Source: Aquincola tertiaricarbonis
Lineage (GTDB): Bacteria > Pseudomonadota > Gammaproteobacteria > Burkholderiales > Burkholderiaceae_C
Direction of reading: 5' to 3'
Assembly (NCBI RefSeq): GCF_023573145.1
Contig: NZ_CP097636.1
Span: 3,472,001-3,536,000 of the forward strand
DNA length: 64,000 bases
Position numbers and translations under genes: made by a program. This document shows positions 20,050 to 30,916 of this stretch, one piece after another; position 1 is the stretch's first letter, and every line of letters starts with the position of its first letter. A model generated the notes under the pieces. The model did no database searches, had not been told where the DNA came from, and saw only the letters and a program-made list of their open reading frames with translations.

Positions 20050-20580
20050 TCAGGCCGCGGCGGTTTCCGCTTCGGCAGGCGCGGCTTCGGCGCCGCCACC
20101 CTTCTTTTCCGACACGGCAGCCACCGCACGCGCGAAGCGGGCGATCGGCGACTGCAGCAGGCCGGCCAGTTGGGTCAGCAGGACTTCGCGGCTGGGGATC
20201 GAGGCCAGGGCCTTGATGCCTTCGGCGTCGAGCGCCTTGCCACCAAATGCACCGCCCTTGACGACCAGCTTGTCGTTGGTCTTGGCAAAGTCCGACAGGA
20301 CTTTGGCCGAAGCGACAGCGTCTTCCGAAAAACCGTAGATCAGCGGACCGGACATGGCTTCCGCAGCCACCTCGAACGGCGTACCGGCCACAGCGCGGCG
20401 GGCGAGCGTGTTCTTCAGCACATGAAGGTACACGCCCTTTTCCCGCGCGTCGCGGCGCAGCTTGTCGAGATGGGCAACGGTGAGGCCACGGTACTCGGCC
20501 AGCGTGAGCGTCTGCGAACGGGCTGCCTGGGCGGCCACATCCGAGATCACGGTAGCTTTCTCGTTGCGATTGAGACTCAA
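20050..20580 (-). CDS. rplJ: 50S ribosomal protein L10
   Basis: The 176-residue product starts [35 protein letters not shown], the L10 N-terminal rRNA-binding domain. An alpha-helical tail binding L7/L12 dimers follows, ending in an Ala/Glu-rich segment. L10 anchors the stalk and, with L12, represses its own operon in other bacteria. A 266-bp leader region without genes precedes it. Confidence 0.97.
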   Translation of the reverse strand: MSLNRNEKATVISDVAAQAARSQTLTLAEYRGLTVAHLDKLRRDAREKGVYLHVLKNTLARRAVAGTPFEVAAEAMSGPLIYGFSEDAVASAKVLSDFAKTNDKLVVKGGAFGGKALDAEGIKALASIPSREVLLTQLAGLLQSPIARFARAVAAVSEKKGGGAEAAPAEAETAAA

Positions 20581-20846
20581 GGTCTGCTCCTCACATCACG
20601 TGCCTCGGCACCCTCTCGGGCGCTCCGGCACAACGGATTGCAGCGACCATCTGTTTCCAGGGAAAACAGCGGGACGCCATCTGCGCTGGCTTCGGCTCGG
20701 GCGGGCCCTTGCCTCGATTACGGCGCCGCCTGCAAGCAGACGGCACCACCAGCGGTCTTGGATGACCCGCCGCCGCCCGTGAAGGCGGCAGCGGCCCACC
20801 AATTCGTCAGGCAGCGCGCCAGACTCGCGCGCCGCCCTCGATCACA
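20581..20846 (-). promoter_or_regulatory. Probable L10 leader / rplJL control region
   Basis: The 266 bp between rplA and rplJ contain no supported ORF. By position this is where the autoregulatory L10 leader, with a kink-turn target for L10-(L12)4, and often a second promoter are found. GC-rich self-complementary stretches are present (for example near 20765-20800). I could not assign the conserved L10-leader fold by eye. Confidence 0.45.
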
Positions 20847-21554
20847 TTACGACTGAGCGGTCAGCGCGATCGACGAGGTGTCGACGCGCACGCCCACGCC
20901 CATCGTCGAGCTGACGGCGACCTTGCGCAGGTACACGCCCTTGCTCGACGCCGGCTTGGACTTGTTCAGGGCTTCCAGCAGCGCAGCCAGGTTGGCCACC
21001 AGCTTGTCGGAATCGAACGAGCGACGGCCGATGGTCGAGTGGATGATCCCGGCCTTGTCGACGCGGAACTGCACCTGACCGGCCTTGGCGTTCTTCACGG
21101 CGGTGGCGACGTCGGGCGTGACGGTGCCGACCTTGGGGTTCGGCATCAGGCCACGGGGACCCAGCACCTGACCCAGCGTACCGACGATACGCATGGTGTC
21201 CGGCGAGGCGATCACCACGTCGAAGTTCAGGTTGCCGCCCTTGATCTGCTCGGCCAGGTCTTCCATGCCGACCACGTCGGCGCCAGCGGCGCGGGCTTCG
21301 TCAGCCTTGGCGCCTTGGGCGAACACGGCGACGCGCTTGGTCTTGCCGGTGCCGTTGGGCAGCACGACGGCGCCACGCACGACCTGGTCCGACTTCTTGG
21401 CGTCGATGCCGAGCTGCACCGACACGTCGATGGATTCATCGAACTTGGCGGTGGCGCATTCCTTCACCAGACCCAGTGCGGCGTCGATCGGATACAGCTT
21501 CAGGCTGTCGACCTTGCCCTGCAGGGCCTTGGCTTTCTTCGTGAGCTTGGCCAT
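20847..21554 (-). CDS. rplA: 50S ribosomal protein L1
   Basis: The 235-residue protein starts [32 protein letters not shown]. It contains the L1 signature [25 protein letters not shown] and ends with a typical domain I strand. L1 forms the mobile stalk controlling E-site tRNA release and represses rplKA translation in other bacteria. It starts 1 bp after the rplK stop. Confidence 0.98.
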   Translation of the reverse strand: MAKLTKKAKALQGKVDSLKLYPIDAALGLVKECATAKFDESIDVSVQLGIDAKKSDQVVRGAVVLPNGTGKTKRVAVFAQGAKADEARAAGADVVGMEDLAEQIKGGNLNFDVVIASPDTMRIVGTLGQVLGPRGLMPNPKVGTVTPDVATAVKNAKAGQVQFRVDKAGIIHSTIGRRSFDSDKLVANLAALLEALNKSKPASSKGVYLRKVAVSSTMGVGVRVDTSSIALTAQS

Positions 21555-21555
21555 G

Positions 21556-21987
21556 TCAGGCTCCTTCCACGGTCACGCCCATCGAGCGGGCGGAACCGGC
21601 AATCGTCTTCACCGCGGCTTCCAGGTCGGCAGCCGTCAGGTCCTTCTGCTTGGTCTTGGCGATCTCTTCGATCTGCGCACGGGTCAGCTTGCCGACCTTT
21701 TCGATGTGCGGACGACCCGACCCCTTGTCCAGCTTCAGCGCCTTCTTGATCAGCACGGTGGCCGGCGGCGTCTTCAGGATGAAGGTGAACGACTTGTCGG
21801 CGAACGCGGTGATCACCACCGGCAGCATCAGGCCGGGTTCCATGCCCTGGGTCTGCGCGTTGAACGCCTTGCAGAACTCCATGATGTTCAGGCCGCGCTG
21901 GCCCAGTGCCGGACCGACCGGCGGCGACGGGTTGGCCTTGCCGGCCGGGATCTGCAGCTTGATGAAGCCGACGATTTTCTTTGCCAT
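21556..21987 (-). CDS. rplK: 50S ribosomal protein L11
   Basis: This 143-residue protein contains [38 protein letters not shown], including the Pro-rich loop used by RelA and thiostrepton, and the C-terminal rRNA-binding domain with [25 protein letters not shown]. It lies 128 bp downstream of nusG; that gap holds a small CTGCCG/CGGCAG hairpin (22019-22034). Confidence 0.98.
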   Translation of the reverse strand: MAKKIVGFIKLQIPAGKANPSPPVGPALGQRGLNIMEFCKAFNAQTQGMEPGLMLPVVITAFADKSFTFILKTPPATVLIKKALKLDKGSGRPHIEKVGKLTRAQIEEIAKTKQKDLTAADLEAAVKTIAGSARSMGVTVEGA

Positions 21988-22115
21988 GAATGGCTCCTAT
22001 CGAGTTCAAGCGCTCGGGCTGCCGAAGGCGGCAGACCGGGCTCCTCGTCCAGTGCGACCCTGTTGCGAAGACGGCGGGGGGCGCCGGGTCGCGCCACATC
22101 CCCCACCCGGAAAAA

Positions 22116-22697
22116 TCAGACCTTCTCGACCTGCGAGAAATCGAGCTCCACCGGCGTGGCGCGGCCGAAGATGGTGACGGACACCCGCACCTTCGACTTC
22201 TCGTAGTTGACGTCTTCCACGGCGCCGTTGAAGTCGGTGAACGGGCCTTCCTTGACCCGCACCGTCTCGCCCACCGTCCACTCGACCTTGGGCTTCGGCT
22301 TCTCGACGCCCTCTTGCATCTGGTTGACGATCTTCATCACCTCGGCTTCCGAGATGGGAACCGGGCGGTTCTTGGCACCGCCAACGAAGCCGGTGACCTT
22401 GCTGGTGTGCTTGACCAGGTGCCAGGACTCGTCGTCCATCAGCATCTCGACCAGCACGTAACCCGGGAAGAAGCGGCGCTCGGTCACGGCTTTCTTGCCG
22501 TTCTTCAGCTCGACGACTTCTTCGGTCGGCACCAGGATGCGGCCGAACTTGCTGTTCATGCCGGCACGCTCGATGCGCTCACGCAGGTTGCGCTCGACGG
22601 CCTTTTCCATGCCGGAGTAGGCGTGCACGACGTACCAGCGCAGCGGCGACGGCGCCGGTGCGGCGGCGTCGGTGGGGGTCATTTCGGATTCGCTCAT
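22116..22697 (-). CDS. nusG: Transcription antitermination factor NusG
   Basis: This 193-residue factor has an NGN domain at about 20-135 ([19 protein letters not shown] ... [34 protein letters not shown]) and a C-terminal KOW domain ([37 protein letters not shown]). It binds RNA polymerase, suppresses pausing and couples to Rho or to S10. It is 16 bp downstream of secE. Confidence 0.98.
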   Translation of the reverse strand: MSESEMTPTDAAAPAPSPLRWYVVHAYSGMEKAVERNLRERIERAGMNSKFGRILVPTEEVVELKNGKKAVTERRFFPGYVLVEMLMDDESWHLVKHTSKVTGFVGGAKNRPVPISEAEVMKIVNQMQEGVEKPKPKVEWTVGETVRVKEGPFTDFNGAVEDVNYEKSKVRVSVTIFGRATPVELDFSQVEKV

Positions 22698-22713
22698 GCT
22701 TTCTCGCTTGTCG

Positions 22714-23103
22714 TCAACGCCGCCAGCCCAGGACCAGGTCGTACAGGACCCACTCCAGGGTCTTGTCGGTCAGCCACAGGAACAAGGCCATCACCAGCAC
22801 GAAGGCGAACACATAGCCGGTCATCTGCATGGCTTCCTTGCGGCTGGGCCACACGACCTTCTTGGTCTCGCGCGCGGAATCCTGGCCGAAGGCGATCAGC
22901 TGCTTGCCGGTCTCGGAGACCAAGAACACGCCGACCGCGGCCGCCAGCAGCACCAGCAGGGCGACGACGCGCAGCCACAGCGGCTGCGCCGCCAGCAGGT
23001 AGAAAGCCGCCACCGCGCCAACCACCAGCACGCCGGCAGCGGCCAGCTTGGCCTTGTCTGCGCTGCTGGAGACGGTTTCGACTTGAGGATTGGTGGTGGC
23101 CAT
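22714..23103 (-). CDS. secE: Preprotein translocase subunit SecE
   Basis: From ATG 23103 the protein is 129 residues with three hydrophobic segments (about 20-40, 44-64 and 98-125), the long three-TM form seen in E. coli. The conserved amphipathic segment [20 protein letters not shown] precedes the last helix. SecE clamps SecY in the translocon. The start preceding [11 protein letters not shown] was preferred to the longer frame, whose extra 22 residues look like untranslated leader. Confidence 0.97.
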   Translation of the reverse strand: MATTNPQVETVSSSADKAKLAAAGVLVVGAVAAFYLLAAQPLWLRVVALLVLLAAAVGVFLVSETGKQLIAFGQDSARETKKVVWPSRKEAMQMTGYVFAFVLVMALFLWLTDKTLEWVLYDLVLGWRR

Positions 23104-23251
23104 CGCTTTCAATTCAGATACGGATCGTGGGCTGTGTGCACCGGCAAAACACAGGCGCATCAGCAGCAAAGCCCGCCGGGCCGGCGCAAGATCTGCGCAC
23201 TGCCCGCGGGCTGATTTGGCTTACCGAGCGAGACGCCTCAGCGTCCGACGG

Positions 23252-23327
23252 TGGCAGGGGCAGAGGGTCTCGAACCCCCAACCTTCGGTTTTGGAGACCG
23301 ACGCTCTGCCAATTGAGCTATGCCCCT
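23252..23327 (-). tRNA. tRNA-Trp (CCA)
   Basis: Read on the minus strand this 76-nt sequence folds as a tRNA. The acceptor AGGGGCA pairs with TGCCCCT, the D arm is AGCTC...GAGC, the anticodon loop CTCCAAA gives CCA, the T arm is GGGGGTTCGAACCCTC, and a CCA end is encoded. It lies between tuf copy 2 and secE, the standard betaproteobacterial place. Confidence 0.96.
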
Positions 23328-23341
23328 GCAGCCTTGACTAC

Positions 23342-24532
<1,191 letters not shown>

Positions 24533-24576
24533 GTTGCGCGCTCCTGGCTGAGAAACGATTTCTTACGGTTGGCGGG

Positions 24577-24651
<75 letters not shown>

Positions 24652-24705
24652 ATCGACACGGCTCTGGGTCGCACGGGTGCGGCACAAAGCGGTGTCGACG
24701 CAGAC

Positions 24706-24779
24706 TGGAGCGGGAGACGGGAATCGAACCCGCGTCATCAGCTTGGAAGGCTGGGGTTCTACCATTGAACTACTCCCGC
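24706..24779 (-). tRNA. tRNA-Gly (TCC)
   Basis: This 74-nt sequence on the minus strand has acceptor GCGGGAG with CTCCCGC, anticodon loop CTTCCAA (TCC), T arm CGGGTTCGATTCCCG and an encoded CCA. It is part of the Tyr-Gly-Thr tRNA cluster before tuf. Confidence 0.96.
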
Positions 24780-24826
24780 TACGGAGTCAGCACCAAATCA
24801 CTGCACTACAAAAAACAACTCGCCTT

Positions 24827-24912
24827 TGGTGGAGGAGGCTGGATTCGAACCAGCGTAGGCGTAAGCCAACAGATTTACAGTCTGCCCCCTTTAGCCACTC
24901 GGGCACCCCTCC
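24827..24912 (-). tRNA. tRNA-Tyr (GTA)
   Basis: This 86-nt class II tRNA on the minus strand has acceptor GGAGGGG with CCTCC at the end, a long variable arm (GGCTTACGCC), anticodon loop CTGTAAA (GTA), T arm GCTGGTTCGAATCCAGC and an encoded CCA. It is the first transcribed element of the tRNA-tuf-secE cluster, just downstream of a good promoter. Confidence 0.96.
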
Positions 24913-24926
24913 TGGGCGAGCCAATG

Positions 24927-24954
24927 ACTATAGCACGGTTGTTTGAAGTGTCCA
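24927..24954 (-). promoter_or_regulatory. Sigma-70 promoter of the tRNA-tuf-secE-nusG cluster
   Basis: Minus-strand TGGACA (24949-24954, five of six to consensus), a 16-bp spacer and TATAGT (24927-24932), with an extended -10 TG. The predicted start is about 8 nt before tRNA-Tyr. The promoter overlaps the ung stop codon and 3' coding sequence. Confidence 0.75.
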
Positions 24955-25662
24955 GTCCATTGAGCCTAAATTTTCTTGAGAGGCCAGAAATTCCTGGGCG
25001 CGGCGGAAGTGCCCGCAGCCGATGAAGGGCACCGGCGGCCGCTGCGCCGACAGCGGCGACGGATGGTTGGCGGTGAGCACCAGATGCTGCGGATGGGCGG
25101 CGGCGATCGGCTGGCCGAAGGCCTGGGCGTGGTTGCCCCACAGCATGAACACCTTGGGGCGTGGCTCCTGCGCAACAGCGGTCAGCAAGGCGCGGGTCAG
25201 CGACTCCCAGCCCTTGCCTGCATGGCAGCCGGCCTGGCCGTCTTCCACCGTCAGGCTGGTGTTGGTGAGCAGCACGCCGCGCTGAGCCCAGGGCGTCAGG
25301 TCGCCGGAGGCGGGCATCGGCAAGCCCAGGTCGCGCTGCAGCTCCTTGAAGATGTTGCGCAGGCTGGGTGGCAGGCGCACGCCGGCCGGCACCGAGAAGG
25401 CCAGCCCCTGCGCCTGACCGGGCCCGTGGTACGGGTCCTGGCCGACGATGACGACGCGAACGCTGTGCAGCGGCGTGAGCTGCAGCATGCGCAGCGGATT
25501 GGCCGGGTACACCGGGGCGCCGGCGGTGACGCGGGCGTCGACGTGGGCGATCAGGCGGCGCGCCTCGTCGGTGGCGCGCCAGGCATCGATCACCGGCTGC
25601 CAGTCGCCACCGACCTCGCAGAGCAGGTCGGCCAGCGGCCGGCAAAGGCGGTTGGAGGTCAC
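24928..25662 (-). CDS. ung: Uracil-DNA glycosylase
   Basis: This 244-residue family-1 UDG removes uracil from DNA to start base-excision repair. The water-activating loop [19 protein letters not shown] carries the catalytic Asp76. The uracil pocket contains [10 protein letters not shown], and the C-terminal DNA-intercalation loop is [12 protein letters not shown]. The ATG overlaps the trpC stop (ATGA), so it is coupled to the trp operon. Its 3' end contains the promoter of the next gene cluster. Confidence 0.97.
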   Translation of the reverse strand: MTSNRLCRPLADLLCEVGGDWQPVIDAWRATDEARRLIAHVDARVTAGAPVYPANPLRMLQLTPLHSVRVVIVGQDPYHGPGQAQGLAFSVPAGVRLPPSLRNIFKELQRDLGLPMPASGDLTPWAQRGVLLTNTSLTVEDGQAGCHAGKGWESLTRALLTAVAQEPRPKVFMLWGNHAQAFGQPIAAAHPQHLVLTANHPSPLSAQRPPVPFIGCGHFRRAQEFLASQENLGSMDWTLQTTVL

Positions 25663-26447
25663 TGGAACAGCGCGGCCAGCGCCTGGCCCGGATCGTCGGC
25701 GCGCATGAAGGCTTCGCCCACCAGGAAAGCGTGAACGCCCGCCTCACGCATGCGCAGCACGTCTGTACGGCTCAGGATGCCGGATTCGGTGACCAGCAGT
25801 CGGTCGGCCGGCACCCGGGCCAACAGGCCCAGCGTGGTGTCCAGCGTGACTTCGAACGTGCGCAGGTTGCGGTTGTTGATGCCCAGCAGCGGCGTCTTCA
25901 GGCGCAGCGCGCGGTCCAGCTCGGCGCCGTCGTGCACTTCCACCAGCACCGCCATGCCCAGGGCGTGTGCGGTGGCTTCCAGGTCGGCCATCTGCGCGTC
26001 GTCCAGGCAGGCGGCGATCAGCAGGATGCAGTCGGCGCCCATCGCGCGCGCCTCGAACACCTGGTACTCGTCCACCATGAAGTCCTTGCGCAGCACCGGC
26101 AGCGCGCAGGCGGCGCGCGCCTGCTGCAGGTAGGCGGCATCGCCCTGGAAGAACTGGCGGTCGGTGAGCACCGACAGGCAGGCCGCGCCGCCCTGCTGGT
26201 AGCTGGCGGCGATGTCGGCGGGCACGAAGTGCTCGCGCAGCACGCCCTTGCTGGGGCTGGCCTTCTTGACCTCGGCGATCACCGCGGCCTGGCCGGCGGC
26301 CACCTTGGCGCGCAGCGCAGCCTCGAAACCGCGCAGGTCGCCGTGGGCTTCAGCCTCGCGCCGCAGGCTGGCCAGGTCGCGCTGGCGGCGCGCGGCGGCC
26401 ACTTCTTCGTGCTTGACCGCCACGATGCGGTTCAGAACGTCACTCAT
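25659..26447 (-). CDS. trpC: Indole-3-glycerol phosphate synthase
   Basis: This 262-residue TIM barrel closes carboxyphenylamino-deoxyribulose phosphate to indole-3-glycerol phosphate. Signatures: [19 protein letters not shown] (catalytic Lys region), [56 protein letters not shown] and VTESGI. It is a single-domain form without a fused TrpF. It follows trpD by a 108-bp gap that holds a GC-rich repeat. Confidence 0.97.
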   Translation of the reverse strand: MSDVLNRIVAVKHEEVAAARRQRDLASLRREAEAHGDLRGFEAALRAKVAAGQAAVIAEVKKASPSKGVLREHFVPADIAASYQQGGAACLSVLTDRQFFQGDAAYLQQARAACALPVLRKDFMVDEYQVFEARAMGADCILLIAACLDDAQMADLEATAHALGMAVLVEVHDGAELDRALRLKTPLLGINNRNLRTFEVTLDTTLGLLARVPADRLLVTESGILSRTDVLRMREAGVHAFLVGEAFMRADDPGQALAALFQ

Positions 26448-26555
26448 GTCTGCCCCTCGCCCGATGACACCCTCGGGCGATCCCCCAAGGGGATGCGGGC
26501 CGCCTTGGGAGCGGCCCGGCGGTCGGCCCGCTGGAAAGATATGCGTCGAACGAAA
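26448..26555. repeat. GC-rich intergenic element between trpD and trpC
   Basis: The gap contains CCCCCAAGGGG (26482-26492), followed by GCGGGCCGCCTTGGGAGCGGCCCGGCGG-like self-complementary sequence (about 26495-26525). It resembles the CCTTGGGG-type repeats near 10830 and is unusual inside an otherwise compact operon. Confidence 0.4.
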
Positions 26556-27587
26556 TCACGATTTCAACCTTTGCGTGGTAGCGATGAACTGCTGCAGCTT
26601 GGCGCGGGCGGCGCCCGAAGCCACGGCCTCTCTAGCCAGCTTCACGCCTTCGGCGATGGAGCCGGCCACGTCGGCACAGTACAGCGCCGCGCCAGCGTTC
26701 AGCAGCACGATGTCGCGCACCGGGCCTTCTTCATTGGCCAGCGCCTGCTGGATGCAGGCGACCGACTCTTCCTTGTTGGCCACGCGCAGCACGCGCGAGT
26801 CGTAGACGGGCAGCCCGAAGTCGCTGGGGTGCACCACGTACTCGCGCACCGCGCCGTCCTTCAGCTCGCCAACCATCGATTCGCCCGAGAGCGACAGCTC
26901 GTCCATGCCGTTCATGCCGTGCACGATCATCACGTGCTCGCTGCCCAGGCGCTGCAGCACCCGCACCTGGATGCCGACCAGGTCGGGGTGGAACACGCCC
27001 ATCAGCTGATTGGGCGCGTTGGCCGGGTTGGTCAGCGGCCCCAGGATGTTGAAGATGGTGCGCACACCCAGTTCCTTGCGCACCGGCGCGGCGTGCTTCA
27101 TCGACGCATGGTGGTTGGGCGCGAACATGAAGCCGATGCCGGTTTCCGCCAGGCAGGTGGCCACCTGCTCGGGCGTCAGGTCGATGCAGGCGCCCAGCGC
27201 TTCCAGCACGTCGGCGCTGCCGGAGCTGGACGAGACGCTGCGCCCGCCGTGCTTGGCCACCCGCGCACCAGCGGCGGCCGCCACCAGCATCGCGGCGGTG
27301 GAGATGTTGAAGCTGTGCGCCGCGTCGCCACCGGTGCCGCACAGGTCCACCAGGTGGCGGCGGTCGGCCACCGCCACCGGGGTGGCGAATTCGCGCATCA
27401 CCTGGGCGGCGGCGGCGATCTCGCCGATGGTTTCCTTCTTGACGCGCAGGCCGATGGACAGCGCGGCGATCATCACCGGCGACATCTCGCCCTGCATGAT
27501 GCGGCGCATGAGCGCCAGCATCTCGTCATGGAAGATCTCGCGGTGCTGGATAACGCGGGTCAGCGCGTCGATGTTGCTGATGCTCAT
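26556..27587 (-). CDS. trpD: Anthranilate phosphoribosyltransferase
   Basis: This 343-residue enzyme transfers phosphoribose from PRPP to anthranilate. The PRPP-binding segment [27 protein letters not shown] and the following [21 protein letters not shown] are intact, as is the anthranilate-side [29 protein letters not shown]. It lies 12 bp after the threonine aldolase gene. Confidence 0.97.
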   Translation of the reverse strand: MSISNIDALTRVIQHREIFHDEMLALMRRIMQGEMSPVMIAALSIGLRVKKETIGEIAAAAQVMREFATPVAVADRRHLVDLCGTGGDAAHSFNISTAAMLVAAAAGARVAKHGGRSVSSSSGSADVLEALGACIDLTPEQVATCLAETGIGFMFAPNHHASMKHAAPVRKELGVRTIFNILGPLTNPANAPNQLMGVFHPDLVGIQVRVLQRLGSEHVMIVHGMNGMDELSLSGESMVGELKDGAVREYVVHPSDFGLPVYDSRVLRVANKEESVACIQQALANEEGPVRDIVLLNAGAALYCADVAGSIAEGVKLAREAVASGAARAKLQQFIATTQRLKS

Positions 27588-27599
27588 GCAGCAGGCTCC

Positions 27600-28607
27600 T
27601 CAGGCGGACAGCAGTTCGCGCAGCACGGGCAGCGCGCGGTCGATGTCGTCGGCCGTGACATTCAAATGGGTGACGAAGCGCAGGGTGTAGAGGCCGGTGC
27701 ACAGCACGCCGCGTTCCGCCAGGCGCTCCACCAGACCAGCGGCCCGCTCGGCCGGCAGGTCGACGAACACGATGTTGGTCTGCGGCGGCGTGACCTGGAC
27801 GCCCGGCAGGCCTTGCAGCCCCTCGGCCAGCCGGCGGGCGTTGGCATGGTCTTCGGCCAGGCGATCGACGTGATGCTCCAGCGCATGCAAGGCCCCGGCC
27901 GCGATGATGCCGGCCTGCCGCAGGCCGCCGCCCGCCATCTTGCGCCAGCGGTGGGCGCGCTGGATGAATTCACGCGAGCCGCAGAGCGCCGAGCCCACCG
28001 GCGCGCCCAGGCCCTTGCTGAAGCACACCGACACGCTGTCGAACGGCTGCGCCAGCTCGGCCGCGCTGCGGCCCGACGCCACCGCCGCGTTGAACAGGCG
28101 CGCGCCGTCCAGGTGGCAGGCCAAACCCTTGCTGCGGGCCAACGCGGTGGCTTCCTGCACATAGGTCTGCGGCAGCACGCGGCCGCCCCAGGTGTTTTCC
28201 AGGCACAGCAGCCGGCTGCGCGCGAAGTGGGCGTCGTCGGGCTTGATGTTGGCGGCGATGTCGGCCAGCGCGATGCTGCCATCGGCCTGCTGCGGCAGCG
28301 GCTGCGGCTGGATGCTGCCGAGCACGGCGGCGCCGCCGGCTTCCCAGCGGTAGCAATGGGCCTGCTGGCCGACCAGGTATTCGTCGCCGCGCCCGCAATG
28401 GGTCATCAGCGCCACCAGGTTGCTTTGCGTGCCGCTGGGCACGTACAGCGCGGCCTCGAAGCCCAGCATCTCCGCCACCCGCTGCTGCAGCCGCAGCACC
28501 GTGGGGTCGTCGCCGAACACGTCGTCGCCCACCTCGGCGCGGGCCATCGCCTCGCGCATCGCCGCCGTCGGCCGGGTGACGGTATCGCTGCGCAGGTCGA
28601 TGGTCAT
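27600..28607 (-). CDS. ltaE: Low-specificity L-threonine aldolase, inserted in the trp operon
   Basis: This 335-residue fold-type I PLP enzyme cleaves L-threonine or L-allo-threonine to glycine and acetaldehyde. Visible: [33 protein letters not shown], Asp167 in [10 protein letters not shown], and the PLP lysine Lys198 in [20 protein letters not shown]. The ATG at 28607 overlaps the trpG stop (ATGA). It is therefore co-transcribed with the trp genes, although it has no step in Trp synthesis. Substrate stereospecificity cannot be read from the sequence. Confidence 0.93.
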   Translation of the reverse strand: MTIDLRSDTVTRPTAAMREAMARAEVGDDVFGDDPTVLRLQQRVAEMLGFEAALYVPSGTQSNLVALMTHCGRGDEYLVGQQAHCYRWEAGGAAVLGSIQPQPLPQQADGSIALADIAANIKPDDAHFARSRLLCLENTWGGRVLPQTYVQEATALARSKGLACHLDGARLFNAAVASGRSAAELAQPFDSVSVCFSKGLGAPVGSALCGSREFIQRAHRWRKMAGGGLRQAGIIAAGALHALEHHVDRLAEDHANARRLAEGLQGLPGVQVTPPQTNIVFVDLPAERAAGLVERLAERGVLCTGLYTLRFVTHLNVTADDIDRALPVLRELLSA

Positions 28608-29179
28608 GATCGCTGGCTCTGGGTGATGAAGTTGCGCAGCATGGCGTGGCCATGCTCGCTGAGGATGGATTCGGGGTGGAACTGCACGCCTTCCAGCAGC
28701 ACTTCCTTGTGGCGCACGCCCATGATCTCGCCGTCGTCGGTGGTGGCGGTGATCACCAGCTCGTCGGGCAGCGTCTCGCGCTCGATGGCCAGCGAGTGGT
28801 AGCGCACCACGTCGAACTGCTCGGGCAGGTCGGCGAACACACCGCGCTGGTCGGTGCGGATGCGGCTGACCTTGCCGTGCATCTGCACCTGCGCCCGCAC
28901 CACCTTGCCGCCCAGCGCGGCGCCGATGGCCTGGTGGCCCAGGCACACGCCCAGCAGCGGCAGCTTGCCCTTGAAGTGGCGGATGGCCTCGACGCAGATG
29001 CCGGCCTCGGCCGGCGAGCACGGGCCGGGCGACAGCACCAGCTGGTCGGGCTTCAGCGCCTCGATGCCGGCGATGTCGATCTCGTCGTTGCGGAAGACCT
29101 TGACCTCCTGCCCCAGCTCGCCGAAGTACTGCACCAGGTTGAAGGTGAAGCTGTCGTAGTTGTCGATCATCAGCAGCAT
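28604..29179 (-). CDS. trpG: Anthranilate synthase glutaminase subunit
   Basis: This 191-residue class I glutamine amidotransferase supplies ammonia to TrpE. The catalytic Cys79 is in [12 protein letters not shown] and the His-Glu pair in [14 protein letters not shown]. The start [21 protein letters not shown] is the family N-terminus; the longer upstream frame lies inside trpE and is rejected. It is separated from the trpE stop by one base. In some bacteria this subunit also serves folate synthesis. Confidence 0.97.
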   Translation of the reverse strand: MLLMIDNYDSFTFNLVQYFGELGQEVKVFRNDEIDIAGIEALKPDQLVLSPGPCSPAEAGICVEAIRHFKGKLPLLGVCLGHQAIGAALGGKVVRAQVQMHGKVSRIRTDQRGVFADLPEQFDVVRYHSLAIERETLPDELVITATTDDGEIMGVRHKEVLLEGVQFHPESILSEHGHAMLRNFITQSQRS

Positions 29180-29180
29180 G

Positions 29181-30656
29181 TCAGAACCCCTCTTCCACCA
29201 GTTCAGCGGCGCGGATGAGCGCCCGGGCCTTGGCCTCGGTCTCCTTCCATTCCAGCTCGGGGACGGAATCGGCCACCACGCCGGCCGCGGCCTGCACGTA
29301 CAGCGTCTGGTCCTTGATGATGCCGGTGCGGATGGCGATCGCCAGGTCCATGTCGCCGGCAAAGCTGAGGTAGCCGCAGGCGCCGCCGTAGATGCCGCGC
29401 TTGACGGGCTCCAGCTCGTCGATGATTTCCATCGCGCGGATCTTGGGCGCGCCGGTCAGCGTGCCCGCCGGGAACGTAGCCTTGAGCACGTCGAGGTTGG
29501 TGGTGCCCTCCAGCAGCGAGGCTTCCACGTTGCTGACGATGTGCATCACGTGCGAGTAGCGCTCCACCACGAAGGCCTCGGTGACCTTGACACTGCCGGT
29601 CTTGGCGATGCGGCCGACGTCGTTGCGGGCCAGGTCGATCAGCATCAGGTGCTCGGCTCGTTCCTTGGGGTCGGCCTTCAGCTCGGCTTCCAGCGCCAGG
29701 TCCTGCTCGGGCGTGGCGCCGCGCGGGCGGGTGCCGGCCAGCGGGCGGATGGTGACCTTCTCGCCTTCGGACGTGGTTTCCTGGCGCACCAGGATCTCGG
29801 GCGAGGCGCCGACGATCTGGAAGTCGCCCATGTCGTAGAAGTACATGTAGGGCGACGGGTTGAGCGAGCGCAGCGCGCGGTACAGCGTCAGCGGTGACTC
29901 GGTGTAGCGCTTCTTCAGCCGCTGGCCCACCTGCACCTGCATCATGTCGCCGGCCGCGATGTACTCCTTGGCCACGGCCACGGCCTTCAGGTAGTCGGCC
30001 TTGTCGAACTCACGCTCCACCGCATAACTGGCGCCGCGGCGCACCGGCGGCGCGGTGACGCTGAACTTGAGCTTGTCCGCCAGTTCCGACAGCCGGCGCT
30101 TGCCCGAGAAATAGGCCTCGGGCCGCGACGGATCGGCGTAGACGATCAGGTACAGCCGGCCTGACAGGTTGTCGATGACGGCCAGCTCTTCGCACTGCAG
30201 CAGCTGGATGTCGGGCGTGCCGATGTCGCCGGGCTTGGCGGCCTTGGCCAGCCGCGGCTCCATGTAGCGCACCGCGTCGTAGCCGAAGTAGCCGGCCAGG
30301 CCGCCGCAAAAACGCGGCAGGCCGGGCCGCAGCGCCACCTTGAAGCGCTGCTGGTAGGCCTCGATGAAGTCGAGCGGGTTGCCTTCGTGGGTTTCCACCA
30401 CCTGGCCGTCGGTCACCACCTCGGTGCGCAGGCCGGTGGTGCGCAGCAGCGTGCGCGCTGGCAGGCCGATGAAGGAGTAGCGGCCGAAACGCTCGCCGCC
30501 CACCACGGACTCGAGCAGGAAGCTGTGCGGCTGGCCGCCGGCCAGCTTGAGGTACAGCGACAGCGGGGTTTCGAGGTCCGCGAACGCCTCGGCGATCAGC
30601 GGAATGCGGTTGTAGCCCTGCGAGGCCAGGCTCTTGAATTCGAGTTCGGTGATCAT
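29181..30656 (-). CDS. trpE: Anthranilate synthase component I
   Basis: This 491-residue chorismate-using enzyme makes anthranilate. The N-terminal feedback site [20 protein letters not shown] is intact, suggesting Trp sensitivity. The catalytic domain shows RYMYF-type [52 protein letters not shown] and [23 protein letters not shown] Shine-Dalgarno lies 8 nt before the ATG. A 220-nt leader with a Trp-containing peptide precedes it. Confidence 0.97.
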   Translation of the reverse strand: MITELEFKSLASQGYNRIPLIAEAFADLETPLSLYLKLAGGQPHSFLLESVVGGERFGRYSFIGLPARTLLRTTGLRTEVVTDGQVVETHEGNPLDFIEAYQQRFKVALRPGLPRFCGGLAGYFGYDAVRYMEPRLAKAAKPGDIGTPDIQLLQCEELAVIDNLSGRLYLIVYADPSRPEAYFSGKRRLSELADKLKFSVTAPPVRRGASYAVEREFDKADYLKAVAVAKEYIAAGDMMQVQVGQRLKKRYTESPLTLYRALRSLNPSPYMYFYDMGDFQIVGASPEILVRQETTSEGEKVTIRPLAGTRPRGATPEQDLALEAELKADPKERAEHLMLIDLARNDVGRIAKTGSVKVTEAFVVERYSHVMHIVSNVEASLLEGTTNLDVLKATFPAGTLTGAPKIRAMEIIDELEPVKRGIYGGACGYLSFAGDMDLAIAIRTGIIKDQTLYVQAAAGVVADSVPELEWKETEAKARALIRAAELVEEGF

Positions 30657-30737
30657 GTGTTCAGCCCTCCGGGCCCCGGCGCAGACATGGCGTGGCCGGG
30701 GTCGACAGTCGGAATTGCGGGGAAGCGGTGGCGGTGC

Positions 30738-30814
30738 GGGCGCTGTGCTCAGCCGGCCCGTAGGCGGCGTGCCAACCAGCCCGCCCGTTGCAAACTAGAC
30801 GGAAGCAGGCTGGC
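30738..30814 (-). promoter_or_regulatory. Candidate trp attenuator (alternative RNA pairings)
   Basis: Three mutually exclusive minus-strand pairings are visible: 1:2 (30808-30814 with 30775-30781), 2:3 (30771-30777 with 30751-30757, with three G-U pairs) and 3:4 (30750-30753 plus 30756-30759 with 30738-30745, loop 30746-30749). Hairpin 3:4 is the terminator candidate, but no U tract follows, so the termination mode is uncertain. Confidence 0.5.
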
Positions 30815-30875
30815 GACGCCAGGGCCAGGCTCCCCGGTCGTTCGACCTCGTCGTGAGTTTGCGCGGCATGAACAT
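30795..30875 (-). CDS. trpL: Candidate trp leader peptide, 26 residues
   Basis: An ORF of 26 codons starts at ATG 30875 (a second in-frame ATG is at 30869) and stops at 30795. It encodes MFMPRKLTTRSNDRGAWPWRRQ followed by PASV. Two Trp codons (30825-30827 and 30819-30821) flank one Pro, near the end of the peptide as in known trp leader peptides. The Trp codons lie just before RNA segment 1 of the candidate attenuator. A TGCTATAGT extended -10 ends 8 nt before the ATG, so the message would be leaderless or nearly so, and no Shine-Dalgarno is present. This is inference from sequence; expression is not shown. Confidence 0.55.
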   Translation of the reverse strand: MFMPRKLTTRSNDRGAWPWRRQPASV

Positions 30876-30883
30876 GGTCGGCG

Positions 30884-30892
30884 ACTATAGCA
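30884..30892 (-). promoter_or_regulatory. Candidate trp operon promoter (extended -10)
   Basis: Minus-strand TGCTATAGT (TATAGT at 30884-30889). No good -35 is visible, but the extended -10 matches that of the tRNA-cluster promoter. The expected start is at about 30877, beside the leader-peptide ATG. Confidence 0.5.
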
Positions 30893-30916
30893 GCGCCCGT
30901 ATGATCGCCGCCTCCC

